Shown: in pieces, positions 38,432-49,433 of the stretch
How the letters are laid out: each line of letters begins with the position of its first letter
How positions within the stretch are numbered: the stretch's first letter is position 1
Translations under genes and position numbers: made by a program
Notes under the pieces: generated by a model
Told to the model about the DNA's origin: nothing
Databases searched by the model: none
What the model saw: only the letters and a program-made list of their open reading frames with translations
Origin: Augochlora pura
Lineage: Eukaryota; Arthropoda; Insecta; Hymenoptera; Halictidae
Direction: 5' to 3'
DNA length: 64,000 nt
NCBI RefSeq assembly: GCF_028453695.1
Contig: NC_135775.1
Span: forward strand, 8,262,046 to 8,326,045

Positions 38432-39390
38432 ACTAGACCTACCGAGCTAGTTAAAATCGTCAGTTTCATATCTTTTATTTTAAAGATTTACCATTATATA
38501 GATACTTTCACAAGGATTAATTTAATTTATTTATTTTTATAATACAGTAAGTATTATACGCAATCAAAAACCCGAACTTTTGTAATTTCATTGTTTAGAA
38601 TTTGTTCGAGAGCTGTACGGTAATGCTGGTTCATTGAAGTTGAGTTGCAACGTACTCCAATAGTGTCATCAACAATCTTTATCAGCATAAATACCTCTTA
38701 TCCAGCTTATCATGTATAAGAATTGTTGGCGATTATTTTCTAGAACTGTACGCGATACGGTTCAATGAAATTGTAATTTCATCTTCGACGCCGACAGAGG
38801 ATCATTAACAGTAATTTAAAATAACGGTGATATAAGTAATATTTTCTAAATTGTAGGAATTGTTTACTGACTAAAGTTGTTATTAAGATCATTTAGAATT
38901 AAGCTAATTCATAGCGACTTTATAATTCTTTAAGCTACGAGCTTATTGTTTTTTCTTTACCTTTTTAACAAAGGGTTTTGATGCGCCAACACTAAATAAA
39001 TAAATGCATGAATGAATGAATAACTGGATAATAATAGTAATAAGTAAACGTCGAATTATATCAATAAAAATAAAGGATGTAAGGATATAAAAATATAAGA
39101 ATACAGTAATACAGAAAAATAGATTATGCACAATGAAGAAATATAAAAATATGTTTCTAAAGAATCTAAAAACTATTTCATTTAGTTTAGTCAATCGAAG
39201 TAAAGATTGGCATCCGTAGCTCCTCGCGCAAGGCGTGTTTCGTTGAAATCGAGTCGAATTTATAAAAATAAGGGTAGACACGAAACGCCCGATTCTATTA
39301 TTATTGCCATCGACGACTGTCGTGCTTTCAGCATTCGAGTCATCGGCGAAGGAAGTAGGAAGGGGCAGAATTCCCTCGAACAAGACTGGC

Positions 39391-39402
39391 GGGAGGCCTC
39401 CC
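39391..39402. repeat. Perfect 12-bp palindrome within a larger imperfect one
   Basis: GGGAGGCCTCCC is a perfect palindrome, and flanking GACT (39385-39388) and AGTC (39404-39407) pair outside it with small bulges, so about 23 bp could fold back. It lies 28 bp upstream of the tRNA-like A box. Confidence 0.7.
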
Positions 39403-39422
39403 AAGTCGATTCTTTCGTCGAC

Positions 39423-39498
39423 CCATGTATAGCTTAATTGGTTAAAGCAGTTGGCCGGCAAGCGAAAAATACGGGTTCACATCCGGATTCGGTAATTC
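39423..39498 (+). repeat. tRNA-derived fragment (SINE head or tRNA pseudogene)
   Basis: TAGCTTAATTGG at 39430-39441 fits the RNA polymerase III A box. GCTT (39432) pairs with AAGC (39445) around the loop AATTGGTTA, a canonical D arm with the GG pair. GGTTCACATCC at 39474-39484 resembles the B box GGTTCGANNCC with two mismatches, at normal spacing (32 bp between boxes). The acceptor stem does not pair, the T stem is poor, and the anticodon loop lacks the usual T before the anticodon. It is therefore not a functional tRNA. A tRNA-derived SINE remnant or decayed tRNA copy is most likely. Confidence 0.5.
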
Positions 39499-39855
39499 GA
39501 TCCACCGATTCCTTCACTCTCTGAAATAGGGAACCCTGTGCGCGACCCTAGATCCCGCAATTTTTTTTCTCCCTCGGAGTCATGTTTTCATAATGAACCT
39601 GCTCTGTATTCACCGAAATCAAAGCCAGTTTCGCCTTTCTTATGGTTCGTATCAAAATTTCTGCCACGTATTCCACTAAAAGCGTACACAGGTGCATTTC
39701 ACAATAGAAATTCCAATATAAATAACGAAACTATTAAAACTCGAAGTGTTTGCGAAATCGAAAAAAAAAGATTCATCAATTCTGTCGATGAAATGAATTT
39801 AGAGTATTGTTTACGCCAGTGCAAACGAATATTTGTTTTTAATATTTAACTTTTC

Positions 39856-40200
39856 AACTTCGGTTCTAATACTTCGTCTTTTAGTTTGAGTTTCAATATA
39901 TTTATTTTTTAGTTTCAATATATTTATTTCTTATTTTCAATATATTTATTTCTTAGTTTGAGCTTTAATATTTTTATCTTTGTGCTCGAATTCTAATATT
40001 TATATTTCGAGCTTGAACACGAATAAATAATGTCAAGCTTGATTTTTAATACTTAATATTTAATTTATAGTTCTGTTATTTAATCTAAGCTCTAGATCTT
40101 GAGTTCTCGAACTGAATCTATTATAGATCTTGAGTTCTAATAAGGAATCTAGATTTTCGGTTCCAATATTGAATCTAGATCTTGAGTTTTAATATCAAAG
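39856..40200 (+). repeat. Degenerate AT-rich tandem repeat, two sub-families
   Basis: The first part repeats a unit like AGTTTCAATATATTTATTTCTT three or more times (about 39890-39955). The second part repeats GAATCTAGATCTTGAGTTCTAATA-type units of about 25-35 bp three times (about 40090-40190). Unit lengths vary and boundaries are soft. Non-coding. Confidence 0.6.
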
Positions 40201-41048
40201 CTATAGCTGGTACGGGTCTGTAAATGACAACATTTACTTCGGCCAATTTTTTTTCACCCGTGCCATTGAAAGACGCGTAGGTAGAAGATGGAGAGGCTGC
40301 TTCCACGTACCCGCAGAATTTCCGAGAAACGGCATTACGGTAAAGTGTGGGAAATGTTGCCCCGAGAATTACAATGCGCATCCTGATCCGAGCCACGGGT
40401 AACCATGATTTCCGAGGGATCCTATGTGGCGAGAAAGTTTGAGGATTTGACTGGAACCAATCATTTCCTGGCCCGGTATATATTTCGAGCGTTCGTACAA
40501 CCGTATACGCGCGCGTTAAATCTGTTATTCATGATCGATATCTACTTTTCCGGTTCTACGTGGATACCGTCATCACGCGGATCCTACAAAAGTTTCATTA
40601 ACTCGATGGAATTTGTTGAAAATTTTAGTTTCATCCTTTCGGGCGAGAAGAAATGCGCAAAATATTTTTTTTAATTCCCACCGTGTGTAAATAAAAAATG
40701 AATTTCGTTGATAAATCGACAGACGTGTTTGTAAACATTTAGTAATTGAATGAATATTTGAAAGTTTTTCAATAGTGATATTAAAAAAATATTCTGATTG
40801 CCGAAAAATTGTTGAGAAAAGGTAAACCACAGTTTGTATCGCAAACAGTTATTTTATCTTGCTCGCATATTCTGTGAGACACTTTGTTAAATATCTTTCA
40901 CTCTTATAAAAGGAACTTTATCTTTCTTTTGAGTAAATTATAAATGAAGATACTTTGCGTTGATTGTTTCGAGGTATATTTTTATAATTAGGATCAAGGC
41001 ATTCTAGTTTAAAGATTAATTTATTACGTATATATAAAAATACGAATT

Positions 41049-41602
41049 GAAATACTCTACGATTCCGGGTATTATGGGAAAATACGGATTGAATTACTTT
41101 ACGGGCCGGGTGTTATTTGAAAATACGAATTAAATTATCGTCGTGCCAAGTGTGCTTAAAAATTCAGATTAAATTACTCCGCGAGCATATTTAAAAATAC
41201 AGGTCGATTTACCCTAGATATTATTTCAAAATTTATTCTACATTATCTCGCGAGTCAAGTATATTAAAGAGCACAGATTGAATTACCCGCAGGCAAGATA
41301 TTATTTAAAAATTCATTCGAAATTACTCCACGGTCCGAGTATATTAAAAAGTACACATTGAATTATTCTGCAAACCAGATGTTATTAAAAAATTCATTCG
41401 AAATTACTCCGCGGGCCAAGTGTATTAAAAACTACCGACTGAATCGCTCTATAAGCCCGATATTATTTAAAAATTCATTCTGAATTGCTCCGCTGGTCAA
41501 GTACATTAAATAATACAGATTGCATTACCCTACAAGCCAGATGTTATTAATAAATTCGTTCGAAATTATTTCCCGCTCTAAGTGTATTAAAAAATGCCGA
41601 CT
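41049..41602 (+). repeat. Minisatellite, 40-41-bp monomer, about 14 copies
   Basis: Fourteen monomers fill 554 bp. Each starts near (G)AATTACTC, continues CGxGxGCCAAG, then TGTTATT or TGTATT and an A run, and ends in xCAGATT or TTCATTC. In the 3' half the monomers alternate. Type A ends in TTCATTC with internal CAGATGTTATT; type B ends in CAGATT or CGACT with internal CAAGTGTATT. This makes an ~81-bp dimer that is more similar between dimers than between neighbours. The 5' monomers are more degenerate. No open frame spans it. Confidence 0.85.
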
Positions 41603-42090
41603 GAATTTATTGAAAGTGTTTAAAAATTGTATAAATCCTCTCGTTCATCTCAGCATACTTAATCTGTATTAAATGCGTTGTTAAATTCGTTACTTTTCGC
41701 GGAATAGTTTTTCGGTTGCCCGCCGCTGAAACCGTAATTTTGTAGGGTCGATGAAAATTTAGGGTAGAGTGTTTTTGAGCATGAAGCAGAAACTGGTAGG
41801 TGGTCAGAGAGGATGACGCTAGTTCCGGACAGTGGGAAGTTCGCGCAACGTTTCGATAACACGGGACAAACAGTTGTACTCGGAATGGTGTCGGAGCATT
41901 ATACGTGACGTCACCGGTTGGGAGGAGTGTTTCAAAGTTCCCTCGATATTTCGACAATCCGTATCAGAGTCAGGAAAGCGGTGTTTCTGTCTAACAATTC
42001 GCATGCTCCGCAAATTGGTTCAAGTGGCTACTTAGCGAGTTACAGTTTATTGCTCACCGAGCCGCTGCCAGTATTCTGCGTTATAGCCCC

Positions 42091-42175
42091 TCCCCCTCTC
42101 TCTCTCTCTCTGCCTCTATCTCTCTCTGCCTCTATCTCTCTCTGCCTCTATCTCTCTCTGCCTCTCTGTCTCTAC
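42091..42175. repeat. CT-rich tandem repeat with 16-bp unit
   Basis: A (CT)n tract evolves into about four copies of TGCCTCTATCTCTCTC, ending GCCTCTCTGTCTC. Slippage-prone simple sequence. Confidence 0.9.
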
Positions 42176-43427
42176 GGTAGCGAGAGAGGATCGGAAGGCA
42201 GAAGGCAACGAAGAAGACAACGGTTCCGGGGATGAAAAGAAAGGAAGTACGAGCCGTGCGCCAGCGATGAAGCGTTTATTTACACAGACCCGGCATCTCG
42301 ACGGTGCCACATTACGTTACATTATGCGTCTTCCTTGAAGCACGGCTTATTCGCCTCGCCTCGCTCCTTTTTTTTAGTTACTTTATTTGCCCGGTCGACT
42401 GTGAAAATGGCTTGAAATGGGCTGCGTTTCCCCCGCGAATGGATTCCCAGGACCGTGGAAAATATTATTTAAAGTTGCATTATGCCCGCCGTACTGAATG
42501 CTTCATTTTATTCGAAAACGCGTATTACCGGATACCCTTTGACGCAACAAGTTCTCATATTGGATTCGGCTGTATTTTATATTGAAACGATTTCAACTGT
42601 GATCAGGAATAATAGAACCGAAATGAGTGAAGCCATCCGAGACCCCGGATCTTTTTGGTTCGAAAAGTGTGCGCGCTTTTATTTAAAAATTTTCGTACAG
42701 ACTTGGTACAGCTTCTATTATGGTTCGTAAATGGTCCGGAATTATTTCATAAACTACATTGGAATTTGTTACGTATAGCCCGTATTATTGGGATTTAAAA
42801 TTAAAAGTATTTCTATAACGGGAACGGATCTTCTGTTGAATTAAAAATGGATTTTTTAATACTGTAATGTGAGAGATGTTCCTGGTTTTCTAATATTATT
42901 TAATAAATGTTTGTTTAGGAACATTTATTTATTAGAAATGGACTAATTTTAATAGAAGAAAAATTGTGGAGCAGTAATTGATTATATTAAAAAAAAGGAA
43001 ATGTAAGATTAACTAAATTTTAATTAAACATGCAAATTAAATTAAATATAAGAATTAATAGATCTTAATTAAATTTGAGATGTATCTTCTCGAGGAAGCG
43101 CTAGTTTTAGCAATGGGGTCGTTAAAATTTATACGGAATAATTGTAGAATTAATTGACGTTTTACAAATGTATGAAATATTCTGTTTAATTATAGAAATA
43201 ATTAAAATTCAACATATTTAGAAAATGTTCTGCTTCCTAAGTTAAACTGATTTAATTTATTCAATATTTCTAGTGAATTACGCCATTTCTTTAATTTATA
43301 AATAATATTACAGAATATCGTTTAATAAATTCAACATATAACATGTTGTTCTGTTTATTTTATAGGGATTCGTTAAATAAACGTTCTAAAATAATTTGTC
43401 GGCAAGGGCCTTCAATACACCGATTCT

Positions 43428-43504
43428 AAAATATCTGTTTCGCAAGAACATTTATTGAAAAACTTCTGAAGAGGTAAAATCTCATTTCAAGAAACAGATA
43501 TTTT
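43428..43504. repeat. Inverted repeat with 14-bp perfect arms
   Basis: AAAATATCTGTTTC at 43428-43441 is the exact reverse complement of GAAACAGATATTTT at 43491-43504, with a 49-bp loop. It could be a small hairpin or a chance palindrome; no terminal target duplication is evident. Confidence 0.75.
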
Positions 43505-45002
43505 GTCGAACGAAACGTACAAGTTATCTGTTTGTCTCGAATCCCGGTCTCTTTCGATTACTTTCTCTCGTGGCTGTACGAGCGTCTCGAAATTTTTTAC
43601 GATTTCAAGCATTCTTTGAGATTATTTTCGATTTGCACGGAGTTCTCCTTGTTCAGAAGAATGATTTTTATTCGGTTAGATCGTACCACGAGTGCATTTA
43701 TACTGTTTACGGTATGTTATCTAAACACGAGACACTAAAGAAGAAAAAGAGTTCGAGTCTAGCGTTAAAAAAATTAATGTTATATTATTTATCAACATCC
43801 TATCTATCATTAAAACATGAGAATATTTCATAAAATATCAATTTCTATGTGCAGAAAATATGTCGTGTAATCTACAAGTAAAACTGCGGTTTCAACAACT
43901 CAGTTTCGTAGACTCGTCCTGTAGAAAAAGCGGCTAAATTTATTTCGATTTGTGCAACTTCGGTTATATTGATATTATATTTATATTTTTATATTGATTT
44001 TACTTTCCAGCGGCACAGTAAGTTGGCGTTAAAGAAAATGAGAACAGTAAAGGTTGAAACAAATTAATGTCGCGTCATGTGAAATTATTAAATCACGCGA
44101 AGCACGTGACATTTATGTTATATTTCTAAATATATTATTATACAGTTAAGCGTTTAATCGCTTAACGTTTAAAAAATCACGTTCAATAAATCATAATAAA
44201 TCACATTTAATCACGTTATTTATTACATATTCGTGTAATATTTCAAATATATTAGAAACAAATCGGTACCACGCGCGTGATTAGCATGTATCTACTTAAA
44301 AAATCACGGAGCTACGGGACGGCCTAATACCGGCAACCTGATCACCGATTTTACGCGAAATAGATTCCGCTGGACCAAATGTCTCGCAAGGACGAGACGG
44401 AACTGAAAGATTGACTGCGTGATCGATATCATAATAGCGGCGACGAGGTGGGTTTCGATCGGCTCTTCATTTGCCCTGGGCCCCGACGAGTTGACGGTAG
44501 TTTCGCCCGGGAACAATTATTGCCATCGTTACAGGGGACTTCTGATCTCGGGAACGTTACATAAATGGAGACACTCGACGAGCCGTAAACTCTGATCACC
44601 GGCGAAATATCGGCGCCGGTAAAGCTTTTAGAACAGGAACGCACCGGGTTCCCCCCCCCCCGTTTGCCACCCGATCGATTTGATCGTATTTTCCGTCGCG
44701 ATCGATTGCCGATGTCCCTCCTCCTTTCCTTTCGATGGGTAACGATGGCATTCTGCTGGAAAGCAAAGCCGACGCAATGGGTTTAGACTGTTGCAGGGAC
44801 ACGAGACAGGCTGCACCCCCGCCTTAACCATTAGCGTTGCAATTAAACATGTTTATTACCCGGCAACCGTAATACAACCCGGCGAGTCCTTAATGTTTCC
44901 TAGATAGCGCTGCATGCGTTGCGTGCCAACCCTCCGACCCGACAGGGGAATACTCTGCACGGTAATGCTTCTACTTAACTGCAGCTGCATGTGTATGAAC
45001 CG

Positions 45003-45057
45003 AGGGAGAGAGGGGAGAGGGAGAGATCAAGAGAGAGAGAGAGAGAGAGGGAGAGCA
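45003..45057. repeat. GA-rich microsatellite
   Basis: Interrupted (GA)n/(GGGAGA)n purine tract. Simple repeat. Confidence 0.9.
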
Positions 45058-48000
45058 GGAAAAAATGTCTTCGTACTTCGCTTCGCTCGATTTCCTCGAT
45101 TAAGTATCACTCTAATGACAGCCGTGTTTAATTAGCTGATTCGCTGTTCCGTTATCGCGATCACGCACTTGATTCACCGCACGAATGTTTGTACTAAGGC
45201 TACGAGCGGAGCAAACAGTTTAACGTATTACCTCGCGATCGTGTTCCAGTCATTCGAAACCTATAATTCACGGCTAGAGATTTTTCTAGCAGTTCACTTT
45301 TGTTAGAGCGCCAATTATATATCGCTATCCGCGACGGAATGATCTCTGCGGTGATTGTTAGATCACCGGCCATTGTTCTAACCCGCTTCCTTATCGAGAA
45401 GCATTCTTTGTTCGATTTAAAAATCTGTTACGACTCTTGCTACTTATTTAAAAAATTTCAAAGTGTAATTATCCTTGTATTACTGCACGTTAATTAAAAT
45501 ATGCTTATGCCGTAATTGAATCACTAAAATATAGGTAGGCACTTGGAAACTTCCACGCAGATAACAAACTGGTATTTTAATGTTTTAAAACAATTTCAAT
45601 CTTAATTTTATAAAGTTATATTTAATCACAGAGTAATATCTGATGAAAGTAATATTACGGTTATCAAAGTTTCAGAGAATTATCAGTTCATAGGAAGGCA
45701 AATTCTTTTAAAAAATTAAAGCTGCGAAATTAATTTTTAAAATTAATTTTTCGACAAAAATTACCACGTTTCGAAGAACTGCGCGGTGTACAGCGCGTAG
45801 TAGATCGCAGCGATCCGAAAGAAAGTTGACCTCAAGTGATTTCACTGTGCAGTGGACGGCGGTGTTATCAATCCCGGCATATCAGTAGCGTCACGCACTG
45901 AATACCGATAAAATCGTCGTCGGCGAGCTGGGCACACTTATCAGCTGTAACCGATCGATCAGGGCCGTGAGAGGGTGGGAGACACTGCGAACCTCCGATC
46001 CACCGTGAAACAAAAGCATAGTCTCGTTACTGTCGGCTAAGACCGGCGAAGCTAAAAAGCTTCGTGGTCTAATACCGAGAAAAGGGGAAGGGCTGTGGGA
46101 AGACACGAGGAGAGAGAGAGAAAGAGGGCGACACGGTCAAGGATGGATTTCTTCGAAACAAGGATTTCTGGATTGGGGTATGATCGGTGGTCGAAGAGGC
46201 TTACCGGAGGGTCAGCCTGCAGCTGTCCCTCTTCAACCTAGCCCACCGTATCTCCGAGATCGAAAAAGCATTCTTAATGGGGGACAGTGTGACCGTGCGA
46301 ATTCGACACACCCGTTTCTAACCATTGAAATAGTTCCTTTTAAAGAGGGAAGATTCTTTTGACACTATAGTTACCATGTCGGTCAAAAAGACCAGTTTCA
46401 CGCGTGATTGACAGTAATTTTTGAACGGAAAATTCTTGACAGCTTTGAAATTTGATTTCATACGAATTTTTTTTTCTTTTTTTTAAATAGTATTTTACGT
46501 CGCATCAACTACACTTGCGGTTATTAGCGACGACTTTTAGTTGGGGATATTAGAGTTTACTGTATAGCATACGAATTTGTAGAATATAATAAATGTGAAT
46601 AGACCTTTTAATTAAATAATTTTGATAGCGAGCGAATTTATTGATGTTGCTATTCTGTTTTTGACGATTAGATAAATTTAGTCGTTTTTAGGATGGTGTC
46701 CATCTATCACCGATTCTTTGCTCGGAATACTTATCACAATTAGCAATTTATCATTTTTGTTAGCTGTCGCTTTTCAGTAACTTTTTCTTCGTTCGACCAA
46801 TGATTCTTTCATTTTACTGTGTAAAATTATTCAAATTAGCATGCAGTACATTGATTGATCATATCTCCTACCTCAGTTATATTTCCATTAAAATACAGCG
46901 ATAACGCTATGTATAAGTTTAGGCGTTTTCCATAGAGAGTGTAATCAAATTATTACAAACTTGTTCGATACTAATTTTCACATTTTACATTATGATAAAT
47001 TATGCAATGTACGCATATCCATACAGTGTATAAACTGTACAATTTATTCTCGTACAAGTCCATGAATTTGTGTACTTGTTTAGAATTAGTTGAAAAAGTT
47101 AGTTTAATTAAAATTAGTTAGATAACTAAAAAAAAAGTTATCTTCCCGTATGTAAATGGTGAGCTAAAGGTCCTGGCAGCTACAGTTGATAAATGAGTTA
47201 GTGTCTTTAAAGGGTGCGAATTTCTTTAAAAGGAAATGTTTTAATTGCATCAAGCGTTGATTAAAAATTAATTTCGCCGGTCGAAATTGTTTGAGGGAAA
47301 GTTTTAAGTATAAACTTTGGAACGGAGCAAAATTATTTCACGCTTTTCACGGCAAATGCTTCGTTACGAGGGTAGAATAATCTGGACCAGGCTGCAAAGC
47401 GAAAATGTTTCTTGAATTTTTCAGATAACCATTACAGCCGCATTAATTTCACACGACTCCAACTCTCCGTGCATGCGGATCCTCTGCTCGCTGCTACTCT
47501 GTTTTCGGTGCCGTAGACGCAAACTCTAATAAACGCGTGATTAAGATCCGAATTTCGAAAAACGCGAATTCGAAATATACGAGTGAAACGCCGCTTTCCA
47601 GAGATTAGAGATCCCCGCGCAGATATGGATTTTCACGGGGTAAATTGAACGAATTGAAACCGGAAGAAGTTACGTCGCTGCATTACGCGTTCTGTCACAG
47701 TTTAAAGAAAATCGTGTTTGCATTTTAAAAAGTTTTAGAGGATTAAAACTGCTATAAATATGTAAATCGCGCAGTCTCCAGCCTTCAATATTTAACCCCC
47801 GCCGTGAATGCAGACTTACATCCGACATAGAAATCCTTTTCCTTCTAGTCAATTATTAACGGCAAAGTATGCAGACTCTGGTGAGCAGATTGTGGACTTT
47901 ACGCCTTTATTATAGGAATAAATCTGAGGTTCAAGACATTGGGGAAATTATAAGAACTGGTGGATATCGATTCTCCTTATACTTAGTACTTCCATTTCTA

Positions 48001-48953
48001 ATAACAATAATCTTAGTAAATCTTATATAAGTTCTTCATTTGGCCCGTCTATTTTCGTCGCGAATGCATAAAATCACCTGCACTCTAATGTTTCCTGTCG
48101 AAGGATGTCACAAGATTATCGATAATTATGCTATTTTCAAGACTGCGATTATTAGAATCAAATTTTTCTAACGGATTCCCTCGAATCTTTATAATTTCAA
48201 CAATTTAAAAGTAAGAAGTATGAAATCAGTCAGTTTGACTGATTTTATTTATTATTTAATTCATTATTTTTATTATTTACCTCATTATAATATGACTGTG
48301 TATCTTGTCTCTGATAAGTATAATGCAAGATTTTAATTTATGATTAATGAAATTAGAAAAACATCTATTATGACAATAGATGTATTACTCGCGGCATGTA
48401 TTACTATAACGTTAGTTCAAAATCCGAGCAAATATCTCATTGATATCTTTATAAATCAATATAAAACAGCTGGTTTCACTGTTCCATAAATCTAGTGTCA
48501 ATAGGGCAGAGAATGAACCAGCATCTGATAAAAATGACTCGTTCGCGGTGCGCGATTTTGGTCGTTTTAAACTGCGGAATCCGGCGCGGGTGTCTTTGAT
48601 TCAGCACTCGAAAAAGTTACGCAACAAATGATACGGTTCCCTTTTTTATCAATTACCCGTGAAAGCCGAGTGAATTGTGTTGTCGGGTGTCGGTAAAAGA
48701 ACAAGTGATCGATAAACAACGAAACGATTTTATTCGATTTAACTCTATTTACACGACCGATACAACCGATATCGACCGCCGAATTAACATTGGCCGATTG
48801 ATTATTTTCGGAACAGGGACCGTAGCGGTAAGCGTTATATGCAAGACTAGTTGAAGCGAGGGATTCGATTCGTACCACTCGAAGGCTATTTCGATTCTGT
48901 CTCGCTGCTTTTTGGAAGATGTCCGTCGTCGTTTCGCGGGTGCCTCGATAAGG

Positions 48954-49433
48954 CCCCGTTTTGGGGGTAAAGACAACCCCATTCGTGAGTTGACTTGAGG
49001 GAGGTGGAATTTTTCCGGACGCTTCTCCTCGGCGGAGTGGGAAAGCCCCACCCTCAAGTCAATATCGAAAATTATCGTAATTTTCGGGTGACGACATCTC
49101 CCAAGCAGCGTGTTGAGTCGGGCCTGAGTGGATCCCCGCGGGTTTATGGCCCTCGACCTGCGCACGGATGGTCGGCCATGTGACGTACGAAATCCTCGGA
49201 GCTCGCGGTCCGAGGGTGTCTTCGACAAGGCAGTTATAAAACAATACCTACGTGCGGCGCAAGGGCTTCGAGGCCTTGGCCGCTGTCGCTGATGGTGACC
49301 ATCAGGCCCGTTCATGTACGGATCCGAGGCCCTCGTAGCAAAAAACGATATTTTCAGCACGGGCCTACGGATTGATTTGTTGCCGCTTTTACCGATGCTG
49401 TCAGCTCGAACCCTTGAATGTCGTATACGACAT
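48954..49433 (+). other. Cluster of strong stem-loops, unidentified element
   Basis: Within about 480 bp five hairpins occur. They are CCCC(GTTTT)GGGG at 48954-48966; a long stem-loop at 48990-49062 (see separate entry); CCTCGGA/TCCGAGG at 49194-49215; CTGATGG/CCATCAG at 49289-49305; and the perfect 16-bp palindrome ATGTCGTATACGACAT at 49418-49433. The block is CpG-rich against AT-rich flanks. A 261-codon frame is open on the minus strand across it (48749-49534) but its translation is Arg/Ser/Pro-rich without domains, so I do not call a protein. It might be a structured non-coding RNA, part of a non-coding transposon such as a Helitron-type element, or chance enrichment in GC-rich DNA. Confidence 0.35.
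48990..49062 (+). ncRNA. 73-nt pre-miRNA-like hairpin (candidate only)
   Basis: TTGACTTGAG plus GGTGG on the left arm (48990-49007, with a 3-nt bulge) pair with CCACC plus CTCAAGTCAA on the right arm (49048-49062). Inside, TTTCC faces GGAAA, and CTCC (TCGGC) GGAG closes the loop. That gives about 24 pairs in 73 nt, the size and shape of an insect pre-miRNA. I do not recognise either arm as a known miRNA, so it is a structural candidate only. Confidence 0.35.

Larger units (their letters stand above)
31481..38900. other. Non-coding stretch with scattered simple repeats
   Basis: No gene is recognised in these 7.4 kb apart from the repeats listed separately (31824-31890, 33917-34676, 35481-35540, 38408-38431). 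CpG-rich patches occur at about 36.2-36.9 kb and 37.5-37.95 kb. From about 38.13 to 38.3 kb the sequence is a low-complexity TAT/TTA/TAC-rich run that ends in a clean (ATT)n tract. Open frames are short and without domain resemblance. Confidence 0.55.
38901..41040. other. Non-coding stretch with tRNA-like fragment and AT repeats
   Basis: No protein gene is recognised. A 172-codon frame on the minus strand (38943-39461) ends in a run of hydrophobic, AT-driven residues with no family resemblance, and overlaps the tRNA-like fragment. Named contents are listed separately: the palindrome at 39391, the tRNA-like segment at 39423-39498 and the degenerate repeat at 39856-40200. Confidence 0.5.
41603..48900. 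other. Non-coding stretch with simple repeats
   Basis: No gene is recognised. Composition alternates between AT-rich (42.8-44.3 kb, 45.5-47.1 kb) and CpG-rich (44.3-45.2 kb) sequence. Contents are a CT tandem repeat (42091-42175), a 14-bp-arm hairpin (43428-43504), a run of eleven C (44651-44661) and a GA tract (45003-45057). Open frames are short, basic and without resemblance to known proteins. Confidence 0.55.

Noticed and set aside
38943..39461. 172-codon minus-strand open frame
   Set aside because: C-terminal half is AT-driven Phe/Ile/Leu runs; it overlaps the tRNA-like region and has no recognisable domain.
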